Origin: Rugamonas fusca
GTDB taxonomy: Bacteria > Pseudomonadota > Gammaproteobacteria > Burkholderiales > Burkholderiaceae_D
Length of the DNA: 64,000 nucleotides
Direction of reading: 5' to 3'
Assembly: GCF_014042365.1 (NCBI RefSeq)
Contig: NZ_JACEZS010000003.1
Location: 248,001 to 312,000, forward strand
Below are positions 40,023 to 48,430 of this stretch, piece by piece. The notes under the pieces were generated by a model. It was not told the origin of the DNA. It saw only the letters and a program-made list of their open reading frames with translations, and made no database searches. A program made the translations under genes and the position numbers. Each line of letters opens with the position of its first letter. Within the stretch, counting starts at the first letter, position 1.

Positions 40023-42068
40023 GTGAAACGATATCTGCTGAGCACCCTGACCATGAGCCTACTTTTGAACGCCGCCGCCAGCGCCGCCGAGCCTGCCGCT
40101 CCCGCCCTGCGCTCCGGCATTGACGTGCAATACATCGACAGCGCCGTCCGGCCCCAGGATGACTTCTTCCGCTATCTCAACGGCAAGTGGTTGCAGACCA
40201 CGGAAATCCCCGCCGACAAGGCGAGCTGGGGCTCCTTCATCCAGCTGCGCGAAGCGACGCTGCCCCAGTTGCGCGGCCTGATCGAAGCGGTCCAGCAAGA
40301 CAAGGCGGCCCGCAAGCCCGGCTCCGAAGCCCAGAAGATCGCCGACCTGTACGCCAGCTACATGGATGAACAGAAGCTGGACGCGCTGGGCATCAAGCCG
40401 CTCGCTGGCGAACTGAACCGCATCCGCAGCATCAAGGACAAGAAGGCGCTGCCAGCCCTGATCGCCCACCTGGACGCGATCGGCGTGGCCACGCCATACG
40501 GCATCTACGTGAGCCAGGATGCGCGCGAATCGACCAAGTACGCCGTCAACGTCGCGCAAAGCGGCCTGGGCCTGCCGGACCGCGATTACTACCTGAAAAA
40601 GGATGACGCCAAGCTGGCCGCCGTGCTGGCCCAGTACGAAACCCACGTGGCCAAGACGCTGGCGCTGGCCGGTGTGAAGGACAGCGCCGCCGCCGCGCAC
40701 GCCATCGTGGCGCTGGAAACGGCGCTGGCCCAGGTGCAGTGGACCAAGGTCGAGAACCGCGACCCCGTCAAGCGCTACAACAAGGTCCAGATCGACAAGC
40801 TGGCCGAGCTGGCGCCCGCCTACGACTGGAAGCACGCGCTGGCGGCGGCCGGCGTGGCCAGCAAGGTCGACTACGTGATCGTCAACCAGCCCAGCTACCT
40901 GAGCGGTTTCAATACGGTGCTGGAACAGACCGCCCTGGCCACCTGGAAATCGTACTTCGAATGGCAACTGCTGCGCAGCCAGTCGCCGTATTTGTCCAAG
41001 CCGTTCGCCGATGCCAGCTTCGCCTTCTACGGCACCGTGCTGACGGGCGTGAAGGAACAGCCGCCGCGCTGGAAGCGGGGCGTGGGCGCCGTCGAGGGCG
41101 CGCTGGGCGAGGCGCTGGGCAAGCTGTACGTGGCGCAGTATTTCCCGCCCGAGCGCAAGGCGCGCATGGAGCAGCTGGTGGCCAACCTGCTGGCGTCGTA
41201 CAAATCGAGCATCGATACGCTGGAGTGGATGAGCCCGGCCACCAAGGAGCAAGCCCAGGCCAAGCTGGCCAAGTTCACGCCCAAGATCGGCTATCCGTCC
41301 AAGTGGCGCGACTACAGTGCGCTGGCCATCGTGCCGTCTGATCTGTCGGGCAACATGATGCGCGCCGCCGCCTTCGCCTCGCAGCGCATGATCAACAAGC
41401 TGGGCAAGCCGATCGACCGCGCGGAATGGGGCATGACGCCGCAGACCATCAACGCCTACTACAGTTCGACCATGAACGAGATCGTGTTCCCGGCCGCCAT
41501 CCTGCAGCCGCCGTTCTTCGACGCGGGTGCCGACGATGCCGTCAATTATGGCGCGATCGGCGCCGTGATCGGCCACGAGATCAGTCACGGCTTTGACGAC
41601 AAGGGCAGCCAGTCCGATGGCGACGGCAACCTGCGCGACTGGTGGACCAAGGAAGACCGCGCCAACTTCAAGGCCCGCACCGACGTGCTGGTGCAGCAGT
41701 ACGCCAGCTACAGCCCGCTGCCGGGCTACAACGTGAACGGCGCGCTGACGTTGGGCGAGAACATCGCCGACAATTCCGGCCTGGCCATCGCCTACAAGGC
41801 CTACAAGCTGTCGCTGCACGGCCAGCCGGCGCCCGTGATCGACGGGCTGACGGGGGACCAGCGCTTCTTCATGGGCTTCGCCCAGGTGTGGCGCAGCAAG
41901 ATGCGCGAACCGCAGCAGATCGTGCAGATCAAGACCGACCCGCACTCGCCGGGCCAGTTCCGCGCCAACGGCACCATGGTCAACCAGCCCGGCTTCTACG
42001 AGGCGTTCGGCGTCAAACCGGGCGACAAGATGTACCTGGCGCCCGAGCAGCGCGTGATTATCTGGTAA
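40023..42068 (+). CDS. M13 family metallopeptidase (copy 1 of 3)
   Basis: About 681 residues of the neprilysin/PepO family. The zinc site HEISH starts at His518 (VIGHEISHGFDDKG); the third ligand Glu is in TLGENIADNSGL, and NAYY (substrate binding) in PQTINAYYSSTMNEIVFPAAIL. A signal peptide (MKRYLLSTLTMSLLLNAAASA) implies export. I use the GTG at 40023, because copy 3 starts in the same way (GTG, MKRYLL) and AAGGAC lies just upstream. It is followed by its own terminator, so copy 2 probably has a separate promoter. Confidence 0.92.
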   Translation: MKRYLLSTLTMSLLLNAAASAAEPAAPALRSGIDVQYIDSAVRPQDDFFRYLNGKWLQTTEIPADKASWGSFIQLREATLPQLRGLIEAVQQDKAARKPGSEAQKIADLYASYMDEQKLDALGIKPLAGELNRIRSIKDKKALPALIAHLDAIGVATPYGIYVSQDARESTKYAVNVAQSGLGLPDRDYYLKKDDAKLAAVLAQYETHVAKTLALAGVKDSAAAAHAIVALETALAQVQWTKVENRDPVKRYNKVQIDKLAELAPAYDWKHALAAAGVASKVDYVIVNQPSYLSGFNTVLEQTALATWKSYFEWQLLRSQSPYLSKPFADASFAFYGTVLTGVKEQPPRWKRGVGAVEGALGEALGKLYVAQYFPPERKARMEQLVANLLASYKSSIDTLEWMSPATKEQAQAKLAKFTPKIGYPSKWRDYSALAIVPSDLSGNMMRAAAFASQRMINKLGKPIDRAEWGMTPQTINAYYSSTMNEIVFPAAILQPPFFDAGADDAVNYGAIGAVIGHEISHGFDDKGSQSDGDGNLRDWWTKEDRANFKARTDVLVQQYASYSPLPGYNVNGALTLGENIADNSGLAIAYKAYKLSLHGQPAPVIDGLTGDQRFFMGFAQVWRSKMREPQQIVQIKTDPHSPGQFRANGTMVNQPGFYEAFGVKPGDKMYLAPEQRVIIW

Positions 42069-42109
42069 TGCGCATCTGGTAACAGCGGTAAGTGCATCAT
42101 GCCGTAGCG

Positions 42110-42147
42110 AAAAAGACCATGCCGGAGCGATTTGGCATGGTCTTTTT
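42110..42147 (+). terminator. intrinsic terminator after M13 copy 1
   Basis: AAAAAGACCATGCC pairs perfectly with GGCATGGTCTTTTT around a 10-nt loop, ending in a T-run. It lies 41 bp after the stop codon of copy 1. Confidence 0.9.
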
Positions 42148-42232
42148 GTTACTAATGTCACGATGACATGATACAGTCCCGCTATTGGTACACATCAATA
42201 TTGAAATGCGACCAAAACTTGGGAGAACTACT

Positions 42233-44299
42233 TTGAAAGCTCATGTAATCAGCGCCTGGACGCTGGCGCTACTGGCTGGCGCCGGCGCCACTTGCGCGCA
42301 AGCGGAAGACGGGCCCGCGCCGGCGCGGACCGTCCGCGCCTCCGGCATCGCCGTCGCCAACATGGACCCGTCCGTGCGCGCGCAGGACGACTTTTTCAGC
42401 AACCTGAACGGCAAATGGCTGGCCAGCACGGCCATCCCGGCCGACAAGGCCAGCTGGGGCGCGTTCGAGAAACTGGACGACGACACCAAGCCGCAGCTGC
42501 GCGCCATCATCGAAGCGGCCGCCGCCGACACCAACCGGGCGCCAGGCTCGGACGCCCAGCGCATCGGCGACTTCTACGCCAGCTACATGGACGAGGCCAG
42601 GCTGGAGCAGCTGGGCCTGGCCCCGCTGCAAGCCGAGCTCGATCGTGTGGCCGCGCTGCGCGGCAAGCAGGACATCGCCGCCCTGATCGCCCATTTCAAC
42701 CGGCAGGGTTTCACGGCGCCGTATGCGTACGGCGTCCACCAGGACAACAAGGACTCGACCAAATACGTGGCCGACCTGTTCCAGGATGGGCTGGGCCTGC
42801 CTGACCGCGACTACTACCTGAAGCCGCACGACGCCAAGCTGGCCGCCACGCTGGCCAAGTACCAGCAGCACGTGGCGCGCATGCTGGCGCTGGCTGGCCA
42901 TGATCAGGCTCGGGCGGCCGACGAAGCACGCGCCATCGTGGCGCTGGAAACGGCGATGGCGAAGATCCAGTGGAGCAAGGTCGAGCTGCGCGACCCCGTC
43001 AAGGCCTACAACAAGGTGGCGCTGGACCAGCTGCCCAAGCTGCTGCCCGGCTACGACTGGACCAGCTACCTGCAACAGACCGGCCTGGCCGGCAAGGTCG
43101 ACTACGTGATCGTCAGCCAGCCCAGCTACCTGAAAGGCATGGCCCGCCTGCTGGACCAGACCCCGCTGGCCACGTGGCAAGCCTATTTCCAGTGGCAAGT
43201 GATCCACGCCAACGCACCCTACCTGTCGCAAGCGTTCGCCACCGAAAACTTCGCGTTCTACGGCAAGGTGCTGAGCGACGTGCCCGAGCAGCAGCCGCGC
43301 TGGAAGCGGGCCGTGAACGCCACCGACAACGCGCTCGGCGAAAGCCTGGGCAAGCTGTACGTGGCCCAGCACTTCCCGCCTGAGCGCAAGGCGCGCATGG
43401 AGCAGCTGGTGGCCAACCTGCTGGCCGCCTACAAGCAAAGCATCGCCACCCTGGACTGGATGAGCCCGGCCACCAAGGAACAGGCGCAGGCCAAGCTGGC
43501 CAAGTTCACCACCAAGATCGGCTATCCCAACAAGTGGCGCGATTATTCCAGCCTGGTCGTCAAGCGCGACGACCTGGTGGGCAACGTGCTGCGCGCCAAC
43601 GAGTTCGCGTATGAACGCCAGCTGGCCAAGCTGGGCCAGCCGATCGACCGCGAAGAGTGGGGCATGACGCCGCAAACGGTGAACGCTTACTACAACCCGG
43701 AGATGAACGAGATCGTGTTCCCGGCCGCCATATTGCAGCCGCCGTTCTTCGACGCGGACGCCGATGACGCCGTCAACTATGGCGCCATCGGCGCCGTGAT
43801 CGGCCACGAGATCAGCCACGGCTTCGACGACCAGGGCGCCCAGTACGACGGCGACGGCAACCTGCGCGACTGGTGGACGGCCGCCGACCACAAGCAGTTC
43901 GCCGCCAAGAGCAAGATGCTGGTCCGGCAGTACAGCGCGTTCAGCCCCGTCAAGGGCTACCACGTGAACGGCGCACTGACGCTGGGCGAGAACATTGCCG
44001 ACAACTCCGGTATCGCCATTGCCTACAAGGCCTACCAGATCGCACTGGGTGGCCAGCCGGCGCCTGTGATCGATGGCCTGACGGGCGACCAGCGCTTCTA
44101 CATGGGCTTTGGCCAGGTCTGGCGCAGCAAGATCCGCGACGCCCAGCAGATCGTCTACCTCAAGAGCGATCCGCACTCGCCGGACCGCTTCCGCGCCAAC
44201 GGCACGGTGCGCAACCAGGCGCCGTTCTACGCCGCGTTCGGCGTCAAGCCGGGCGACAAGATGTATTTGCCGCCCAAGCAACGGGTGAGCATGTGGTAA
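42233..44299 (+). CDS. M13 family metallopeptidase (copy 2 of 3)
   Basis: About 688 residues, closely similar to copies 1 and 3 throughout. The zinc motif HEISH starts at His525, with GENIADNSG as third-ligand region and PQTVNAYYNPEMNEIVFP for substrate binding. I chose the TTG at 42233, giving the signal peptide (M)KAHVISAWTLALLAGAGATCAQA behind a GGGAG site; an in-frame ATG at 42206 lacks a site. It exports to the periplasm or beyond, probably degrading oligopeptides. No clear terminator separates it from copy 3. Confidence 0.92.
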   Translation: MKAHVISAWTLALLAGAGATCAQAEDGPAPARTVRASGIAVANMDPSVRAQDDFFSNLNGKWLASTAIPADKASWGAFEKLDDDTKPQLRAIIEAAAADTNRAPGSDAQRIGDFYASYMDEARLEQLGLAPLQAELDRVAALRGKQDIAALIAHFNRQGFTAPYAYGVHQDNKDSTKYVADLFQDGLGLPDRDYYLKPHDAKLAATLAKYQQHVARMLALAGHDQARAADEARAIVALETAMAKIQWSKVELRDPVKAYNKVALDQLPKLLPGYDWTSYLQQTGLAGKVDYVIVSQPSYLKGMARLLDQTPLATWQAYFQWQVIHANAPYLSQAFATENFAFYGKVLSDVPEQQPRWKRAVNATDNALGESLGKLYVAQHFPPERKARMEQLVANLLAAYKQSIATLDWMSPATKEQAQAKLAKFTTKIGYPNKWRDYSSLVVKRDDLVGNVLRANEFAYERQLAKLGQPIDREEWGMTPQTVNAYYNPEMNEIVFPAAILQPPFFDADADDAVNYGAIGAVIGHEISHGFDDQGAQYDGDGNLRDWWTAADHKQFAAKSKMLVRQYSAFSPVKGYHVNGALTLGENIADNSGIAIAYKAYQIALGGQPAPVIDGLTGDQRFYMGFGQVWRSKIRDAQQIVYLKSDPHSPDRFRANGTVRNQAPFYAAFGVKPGDKMYLPPKQRVSMW

Positions 44300-44394
44300 T
44301 TCCTTCGCTGCTGGCCATGGGCTTGTGATAAAGTCAATGATGGGCCAAAAGTCCAGGGGCGATCTTTTTCGTTACAAACAATGAGGATATTTCT

Positions 44395-46476
44395 GTGAAA
44401 CGTTATCTGTTGAGTGCATTAACCCTGAGCCTGATCGCAGGCTACGCCGGCGCCGCCGACACCGCCAACGCCGCCAAGACCATGACCGCCGCCTCCACCA
44501 AGGCCGCCGGCGCCATGCTGACCTCGGGCATCGCCACCGAATACATCGATTCGTCCGTGCGCGCGCAGGATGACTTCTTCACCCACCTGAACGGCAAATG
44601 GCTGGCCACCACCGAGATCCCGGCCGACAAGTCGAGCTGGGGCACGTTCGCCAAGCTGCGCGACGACATCCAGCCGCAACTGCGCGCCATCATCGAGAAC
44701 GCCGCCAACGCCAAGAACAAGGTGGCCGGTTCCGACGCCCAGCGCATCGGCGACTTCTACGCCAGCTTCATGGACGAAGCGAAGATCGAACAACTGGGCC
44801 TGACCCCGCTGAACGCCGAGCTGGCCAAAGTGGCCGCCCTGAGCGACAAGGCGCAGATCCCGGCCCTGATCGCCCACTTCAACCAGGTCGGCTTCGGCGC
44901 CCCGCTGAACTTCGGCATCCACCAGGACAACAAGGATTCGACCAAGTACGTGGCCGACATCCAGCAATCGGGCCTGGGCCTGCCGGACCGCGACTACTAC
45001 CTGAAGCTGGACGACGCCAAGATGGCCGACACGCTGGCCAAGTATGAACAGCACGTGGCCAAGATGCTGACGCTGGCCGGCGACGCCAACGCGGCCGCCA
45101 ACGCGAAAGCCATCGTGGCGCTGGAAACGGCGCTGGCCAAGGCCCAGTGGACCAAGGTTGAACTGCGCGACCCGGTCAAGGGCTACAACAAGGTGGAACT
45201 GGCCAAGCTGAGCGGCCTGGCGTCGGGCTTTGACTGGACCACCTGGCTCAACGAAACGGGCATCGCCGGCAAGACCGGCTACGTGATCGTGGGCCAGCCC
45301 ACCTACGTGCAAGGCTTTAACGACGTGCTGGCCGCCACCCCGCTGGAAACGTGGAAAGCCTACTTCCAGTGGCAAGTGATCCACGCCAACGCGCCTTACC
45401 TGAGCAAGGCCTACGTGGACGAGAACTTCGCCTTCTACGGCACCGTGCTGAGCGGCGTGACGGAAATGCGTCCGCGCTGGAAGCGCGGTGTGAGCGTGAC
45501 CGAAGGCGCGCTGGGCGAGTCCGTGGGCAAGCTGTACGTGGAGCAGTACTTCCCGGCCGAGCGCAAGGCGCGCATGGAACAGCTGGTCAAGAACCTGCTG
45601 GCCACCTACAAGACCAGCATCGACAAGCTGGACTGGATGAGCCCGACCACCAAGAAGCAGGCACAAGCCAAGCTGGCCAAGTTCACCACCAAGATCGGTT
45701 ACCCGAACAAGTGGCGCGACTACTCGAAGCTGACCGTGGCGGCCGACGACCTGGTGGGCAACGTGCTGCGCTCGAACAAGTTCGATTACGACAAGGAACT
45801 GAACAAGCTGGGCAAGCCGATCGACCGCGACGAGTGGGGCATGACGCCGCAGACCGTGAACGCCTACTACAACCCGGAAATGAACGAGATCGTGTTCCCG
45901 GCCTCGATCCTGCAGCCACCGTTCTTTGACGCCAACGCGGACGACGCCGTCAACTACGGCGCCATCGGCGGCGTGATCGGCCACGAGATCAGCCACGGCT
46001 TCGACGACCAGGGCGCCCAGTACGACGGCGACGGCAACCTGCGCGACTGGTGGACCCCGGCCGACCACAAGAACTTCGCGGCCAAGACCAAGATGCTGGT
46101 GGACCAGTACAACCAGTTCAGCCCGCTGCCTGGCTACCACGTGAACGGCGAACTGACGCTGGGCGAGAACATCGCCGACAACTCCGGCGTGGCGATCGCC
46201 TACAAGGCTTACAAGCTGTCGCTGCACGGCAAGCCAGCACCCGTGATCGACGGCCTGACGGGCGACCAGCGCTTCTTCATGGGCTTTGCGCAAGTATGGC
46301 GCATGAAGATGCGTGAACCGCAGCAGATCGTCCAGATCAAGACCGACCCGCACTCGCCGGGCCAGTTCCGCGCCAACGGTACCATGCGCAATCAGCCTGG
46401 CTTCTACAGCGCGTTCGGCGTGAAGAAGGGCGACAAGATGTACCTGGCGCCGAAAGACCGCGTGATCATGTGGTAA
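44395..46476 (+). CDS. M13 family metallopeptidase (copy 3 of 3)
   Basis: A 693-residue secreted M13 peptidase with signal peptide MKRYLLSALTLSLIAGYAGA, HEISH at His530 and GENIADNSGVA. GAGGA lies about ten bases before the GTG start. Compared with copies 1 and 2 it has a longer linker after the signal peptide (DTANAAKTMTAASTKAAG). Strong conservation of the catalytic core in all three suggests recent tandem duplication with differing N-termini. It ends before a strong terminator. Confidence 0.92.
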   Translation: MKRYLLSALTLSLIAGYAGAADTANAAKTMTAASTKAAGAMLTSGIATEYIDSSVRAQDDFFTHLNGKWLATTEIPADKSSWGTFAKLRDDIQPQLRAIIENAANAKNKVAGSDAQRIGDFYASFMDEAKIEQLGLTPLNAELAKVAALSDKAQIPALIAHFNQVGFGAPLNFGIHQDNKDSTKYVADIQQSGLGLPDRDYYLKLDDAKMADTLAKYEQHVAKMLTLAGDANAAANAKAIVALETALAKAQWTKVELRDPVKGYNKVELAKLSGLASGFDWTTWLNETGIAGKTGYVIVGQPTYVQGFNDVLAATPLETWKAYFQWQVIHANAPYLSKAYVDENFAFYGTVLSGVTEMRPRWKRGVSVTEGALGESVGKLYVEQYFPAERKARMEQLVKNLLATYKTSIDKLDWMSPTTKKQAQAKLAKFTTKIGYPNKWRDYSKLTVAADDLVGNVLRSNKFDYDKELNKLGKPIDRDEWGMTPQTVNAYYNPEMNEIVFPASILQPPFFDANADDAVNYGAIGGVIGHEISHGFDDQGAQYDGDGNLRDWWTPADHKNFAAKTKMLVDQYNQFSPLPGYHVNGELTLGENIADNSGVAIAYKAYKLSLHGKPAPVIDGLTGDQRFFMGFAQVWRMKMREPQQIVQIKTDPHSPGQFRANGTMRNQPGFYSAFGVKKGDKMYLAPKDRVIMW

Positions 46477-46498
46477 TCGCCCGCTGAGGCAAAACGAA

Positions 46499-46522
46499 GG
46501 GCCGCTCGCGCGGCCCTTTTTT
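46499..46522 (+). terminator. intrinsic terminator after M13 copy 3
   Basis: Stem GGGCCGC / GCGGCCC with a 4-nt loop followed by six T, 22 bp after the stop codon. Confidence 0.9.
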
Positions 46523-46640
46523 CATGGGCGCCCCCATCAGGAAGCGGCCAGGCGGAAAAGAGGGGAAGGACCCTTGGGTCCGTCCCCGGCTCAGCACCCG
46601 TGGAGGCGACCGGCCTCCCTTGGCGGCCAGTGCAGGGGCG

Positions 46641-46672
46641 AAAAAAAAACCGCTCGTCTGACGGAGCGGTTT
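46641..46672 (-). terminator. intrinsic terminator after the cytochrome c gene
   Basis: On the minus strand AACCGCTC pairs with GAGCGGTT around an 8-nt loop and is followed by a run of T (the A-run at 46641-46649 on the plus strand). It lies about 40 bp after the cytochrome stop. Confidence 0.88.
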
Positions 46673-46713
46673 GGATGGTGGCGCCGGACTGGCCGGCGCC
46701 GCGAGCGGATCGC

Positions 46714-47271
46714 TTACTGGGCCGAAGCGGCGGAAGCGGCCGAAGCGCCTTCCGCAGCGGCGGCAGGAGCGGCAGGCTCCTTGAACTTGGCGCCGCCGGC
46801 GTTGGCCATGTGCACCACGGCGCGCGCCACTTCCACGTCGTCCAGGTCGGGATTGCCGCCCTTGGCCGGCATGGCGCGGATACCTTCGATGGCGTGCTTG
46901 AGCAGCGTGTCGTAGCCCTGGGCGATGCGTGGGCCCCAGGCGCCGGCGTCACCGAACTTGGGCGAACCGGCCGCGCCGGAACCGTGGCAAGCGGCGCAAA
47001 CGGCCGTGTACACGGCTTCGCCGCTTTGCAGCTGCTTGGGACCGCTGGCATCTTTCAGGGTGAAGCCTTCATCGGCGACGGGACGCAAACGGGCCGCAAC
47101 GGATTCGGCCGACTGGCTGTCGGAACCACGGCCGGTCAGCTTGTCGGTGGTCACAAACTTCACCAGCAGGATGATGCCGAAGATAACCACGGCGAAGAAG
47201 CCGATCACGGCGACAACCAGTTGCTTGGGCGTTTTGATGGCGGATTCGTGTTCGTTGTGTGCGTCGCTCAT
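46714..47271 (-). CDS. membrane-anchored c-type cytochrome (c5-like)
   Basis: A protein of 185 residues: N-terminal membrane anchor (VVAVIGFFAVVIFGIILLVKFV), one haem-binding CAACH (Cys92, Cys95, His96) and the axial Met in AMPAKGGNPDL. The C-terminus is an Ala/Pro tail (PAAPAAAAEGASAASAASAQ). The GSPKFGDAGAWGPRIAQG region is typical of cytochrome c5. It probably carries electrons in respiration at the periplasmic face. I chose the ATG at 47271 (MSDAHNEHES). It lies upstream of the tRNA-Arg on the opposite strand. Confidence 0.92.
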   Translation of the reverse strand: MSDAHNEHESAIKTPKQLVVAVIGFFAVVIFGIILLVKFVTTDKLTGRGSDSQSAESVAARLRPVADEGFTLKDASGPKQLQSGEAVYTAVCAACHGSGAAGSPKFGDAGAWGPRIAQGYDTLLKHAIEGIRAMPAKGGNPDLDDVEVARAVVHMANAGGAKFKEPAAPAAAAEGASAASAASAQ

Positions 47272-47469
47272 GATGTCCTTTTTAGTTTCGAAGCAGGTGG
47301 GCCATGCGAAGAATTGTCTTTGCGTATTGCCGTACAAACCCTCGCCAAACGGGCGATTATAGACTCAAAAACTGCCCCTTGGAATCGAAATGCTGCCTAA
47401 AACGACACTTTCCATGGACGGATTTGACGAAAGACGGTATCCTTCGTGTCGATTCAGTCTTTCCCCCTA

Positions 47470-47545
47470 GCGGCTGTAGCTCAGTGGATAGAGTATTGGC
47501 CTCCGAAGCCAAGGGTCGTGGGTTCGATCCCCGCCAGCCGCACCA
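47470..47545 (+). tRNA. tRNA-Arg(CCG)
   Basis: A complete cloverleaf: acceptor GCGGCTG/CAGCCGC with A-CCA encoded, D arm GCTC-AGTGGATA-GAGT, anticodon stem TTGGC/GCCAA with loop CTCCGAA (anticodon CCG), T arm GTGGG-TTCGATC-CCCGC. Its 3' part is duplicated at 55269-55317, marking it as the island integration site. The island lies downstream, so this copy keeps the intact tRNA. Confidence 0.95.
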
Positions 47546-47546
47546 C
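47498..47546. repeat. attL-type direct repeat (in tRNA-Arg)
   Basis: The 49 bp from the anticodon stem through CCA plus one base are identical to 55269-55317. This is the left boundary of the island and part of the functional tRNA. Confidence 0.92.
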
Positions 47547-47614
47547 AATTCCTCATAAAATTCAAGCACTTAGGCACTGCGTTGTGATGCATTGAAGTGC
47601 GTTATTTCGCGCTA

Positions 47615-47646
47615 TTTGGCACACTGGGTGTGCCAAAATTGTGCCA
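47615..47646. repeat. candidate integrase arm-type site, left end
   Basis: The 19-bp sequence GTGTGCCAAAATTGTGCCA (47628-47646) recurs exactly at 55202-55220. The left copy also overlaps an inverted repeat, TTTGGCACA/TGTGCCAAA (47615-47637). Such repeats close to both attachment sites are typical of arm sites bound by the integrase N-terminal domain. Confidence 0.6.
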
Positions 47647-47751
47647 GCTTCGCCTGAGAACGTTTTGAGTGGCACTGTTGCAATTTGTACCTACTTGCTC
47701 TAGAGCGGGCTCTCCGACATAGTAAAGCTTTACCATCTGAAGGGTTGCGCT

Positions 47752-48234
47752 ATGGTGCGGCAGCTATTCTTTCTCGATACGGAATTCACGAATTTTCATG
47801 ACCCTGAGCTGGTAAGCATTGGCTTGGTTGCCTCCTCCGGGGAGGAGTTTTATGCTGAAATACCATTTTCAATTACCGCTTGTAGTCCCTTCGTTAAAGA
47901 GGCGGTAATCCCATTGCTTGGTCTCGATCAGGTTGCTTTTTGCACGCGAGATGGCCTCTTTATTCGCCTGATGGACTGGTTAGCGGTCGTCAAGAACGAC
48001 GCTGAGGTAGTGATTTGCTTTGACTCGCAGCATGACGAGACGTTGTTTAAGCAAATTTTCGGTGGCATGCCCCCAGCATTCATGAGGTTTCGGAATGTTG
48101 GTGATAGAAACATCAATGAGCTGCTTCGTTACGAGTTTCATACTAAGCATGCTTTACCGGAGCATCACGCACTGCATGACGCTCGGGCCATGCGTTACCC
48201 ACTACGTCGGGCCGCTGCTGTTTCCACCCGCTAA
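47752..48234 (+). CDS. DEDDh 3'-5' exoribonuclease-like protein, C-terminus probably altered
   Basis: A 160-residue protein with RNase H-fold exonuclease motifs: LFFLDTEFTNF (Asp-Glu of motif I), VVICFDSQHDETLF (motif II Asp) and PEHHALHDARAMRY (motif III His-x4-Asp). It resembles the Rv2179c/DUF5051 family of small exoribonucleases. After RAMRY the frame continues only as PLRRAAAVSTR in DNA that then becomes phage-like, so the native C-terminus seems to have been cut by recombination. The catalytic residues are intact. It is the first island gene on the left. Confidence 0.65.
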   Translation: MVRQLFFLDTEFTNFHDPELVSIGLVASSGEEFYAEIPFSITACSPFVKEAVIPLLGLDQVAFCTRDGLFIRLMDWLAVVKNDAEVVICFDSQHDETLFKQIFGGMPPAFMRFRNVGDRNINELLRYEFHTKHALPEHHALHDARAMRYPLRRAAAVSTR

Positions 48235-48430
48235 GGCCGTGGCCGACGGTGCTCAGCCTGTCAAATATTCCGAAATGGTCACCGGCAAGGGCTATTTCGC
48301 CAACGCCGGGTCAGTCAGTGTTGTGCTGTCCGATGGCCGCTTGGTGTCGCCGCTCAAGTTCAAGAGCGGTCCTGCAGGATGGGAAGCCGAAATTTCCGAG
48401 GGCCTTTGGGTCAAGGGGGGCGCGCAATGA
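48190..48430 (+). pseudogene. 3' remnant of a phage gene upstream of the secretin
   Basis: An open frame ending KYSEMVTGKGYFANAGSVSVV...GLWVKGGAQ stops at 48430, overlapping the secretin ATG by 4 bp (ATGA). There is no plausible start of its own, and upstream the frame runs antisense-like through the exonuclease gene. Because pI/Zot precedes pIV in many inoviruses, this may be its C-terminal tail; that is a guess from order. The fragment marks the recombination joint near 48195. Confidence 0.45.

Noticed and set aside
48095..48189. Start of the frame upstream of the secretin at 48095
   Set aside because: This part reads the exonuclease gene in another frame; only the portion after about 48190 looks like a genuine (phage) coding remnant.
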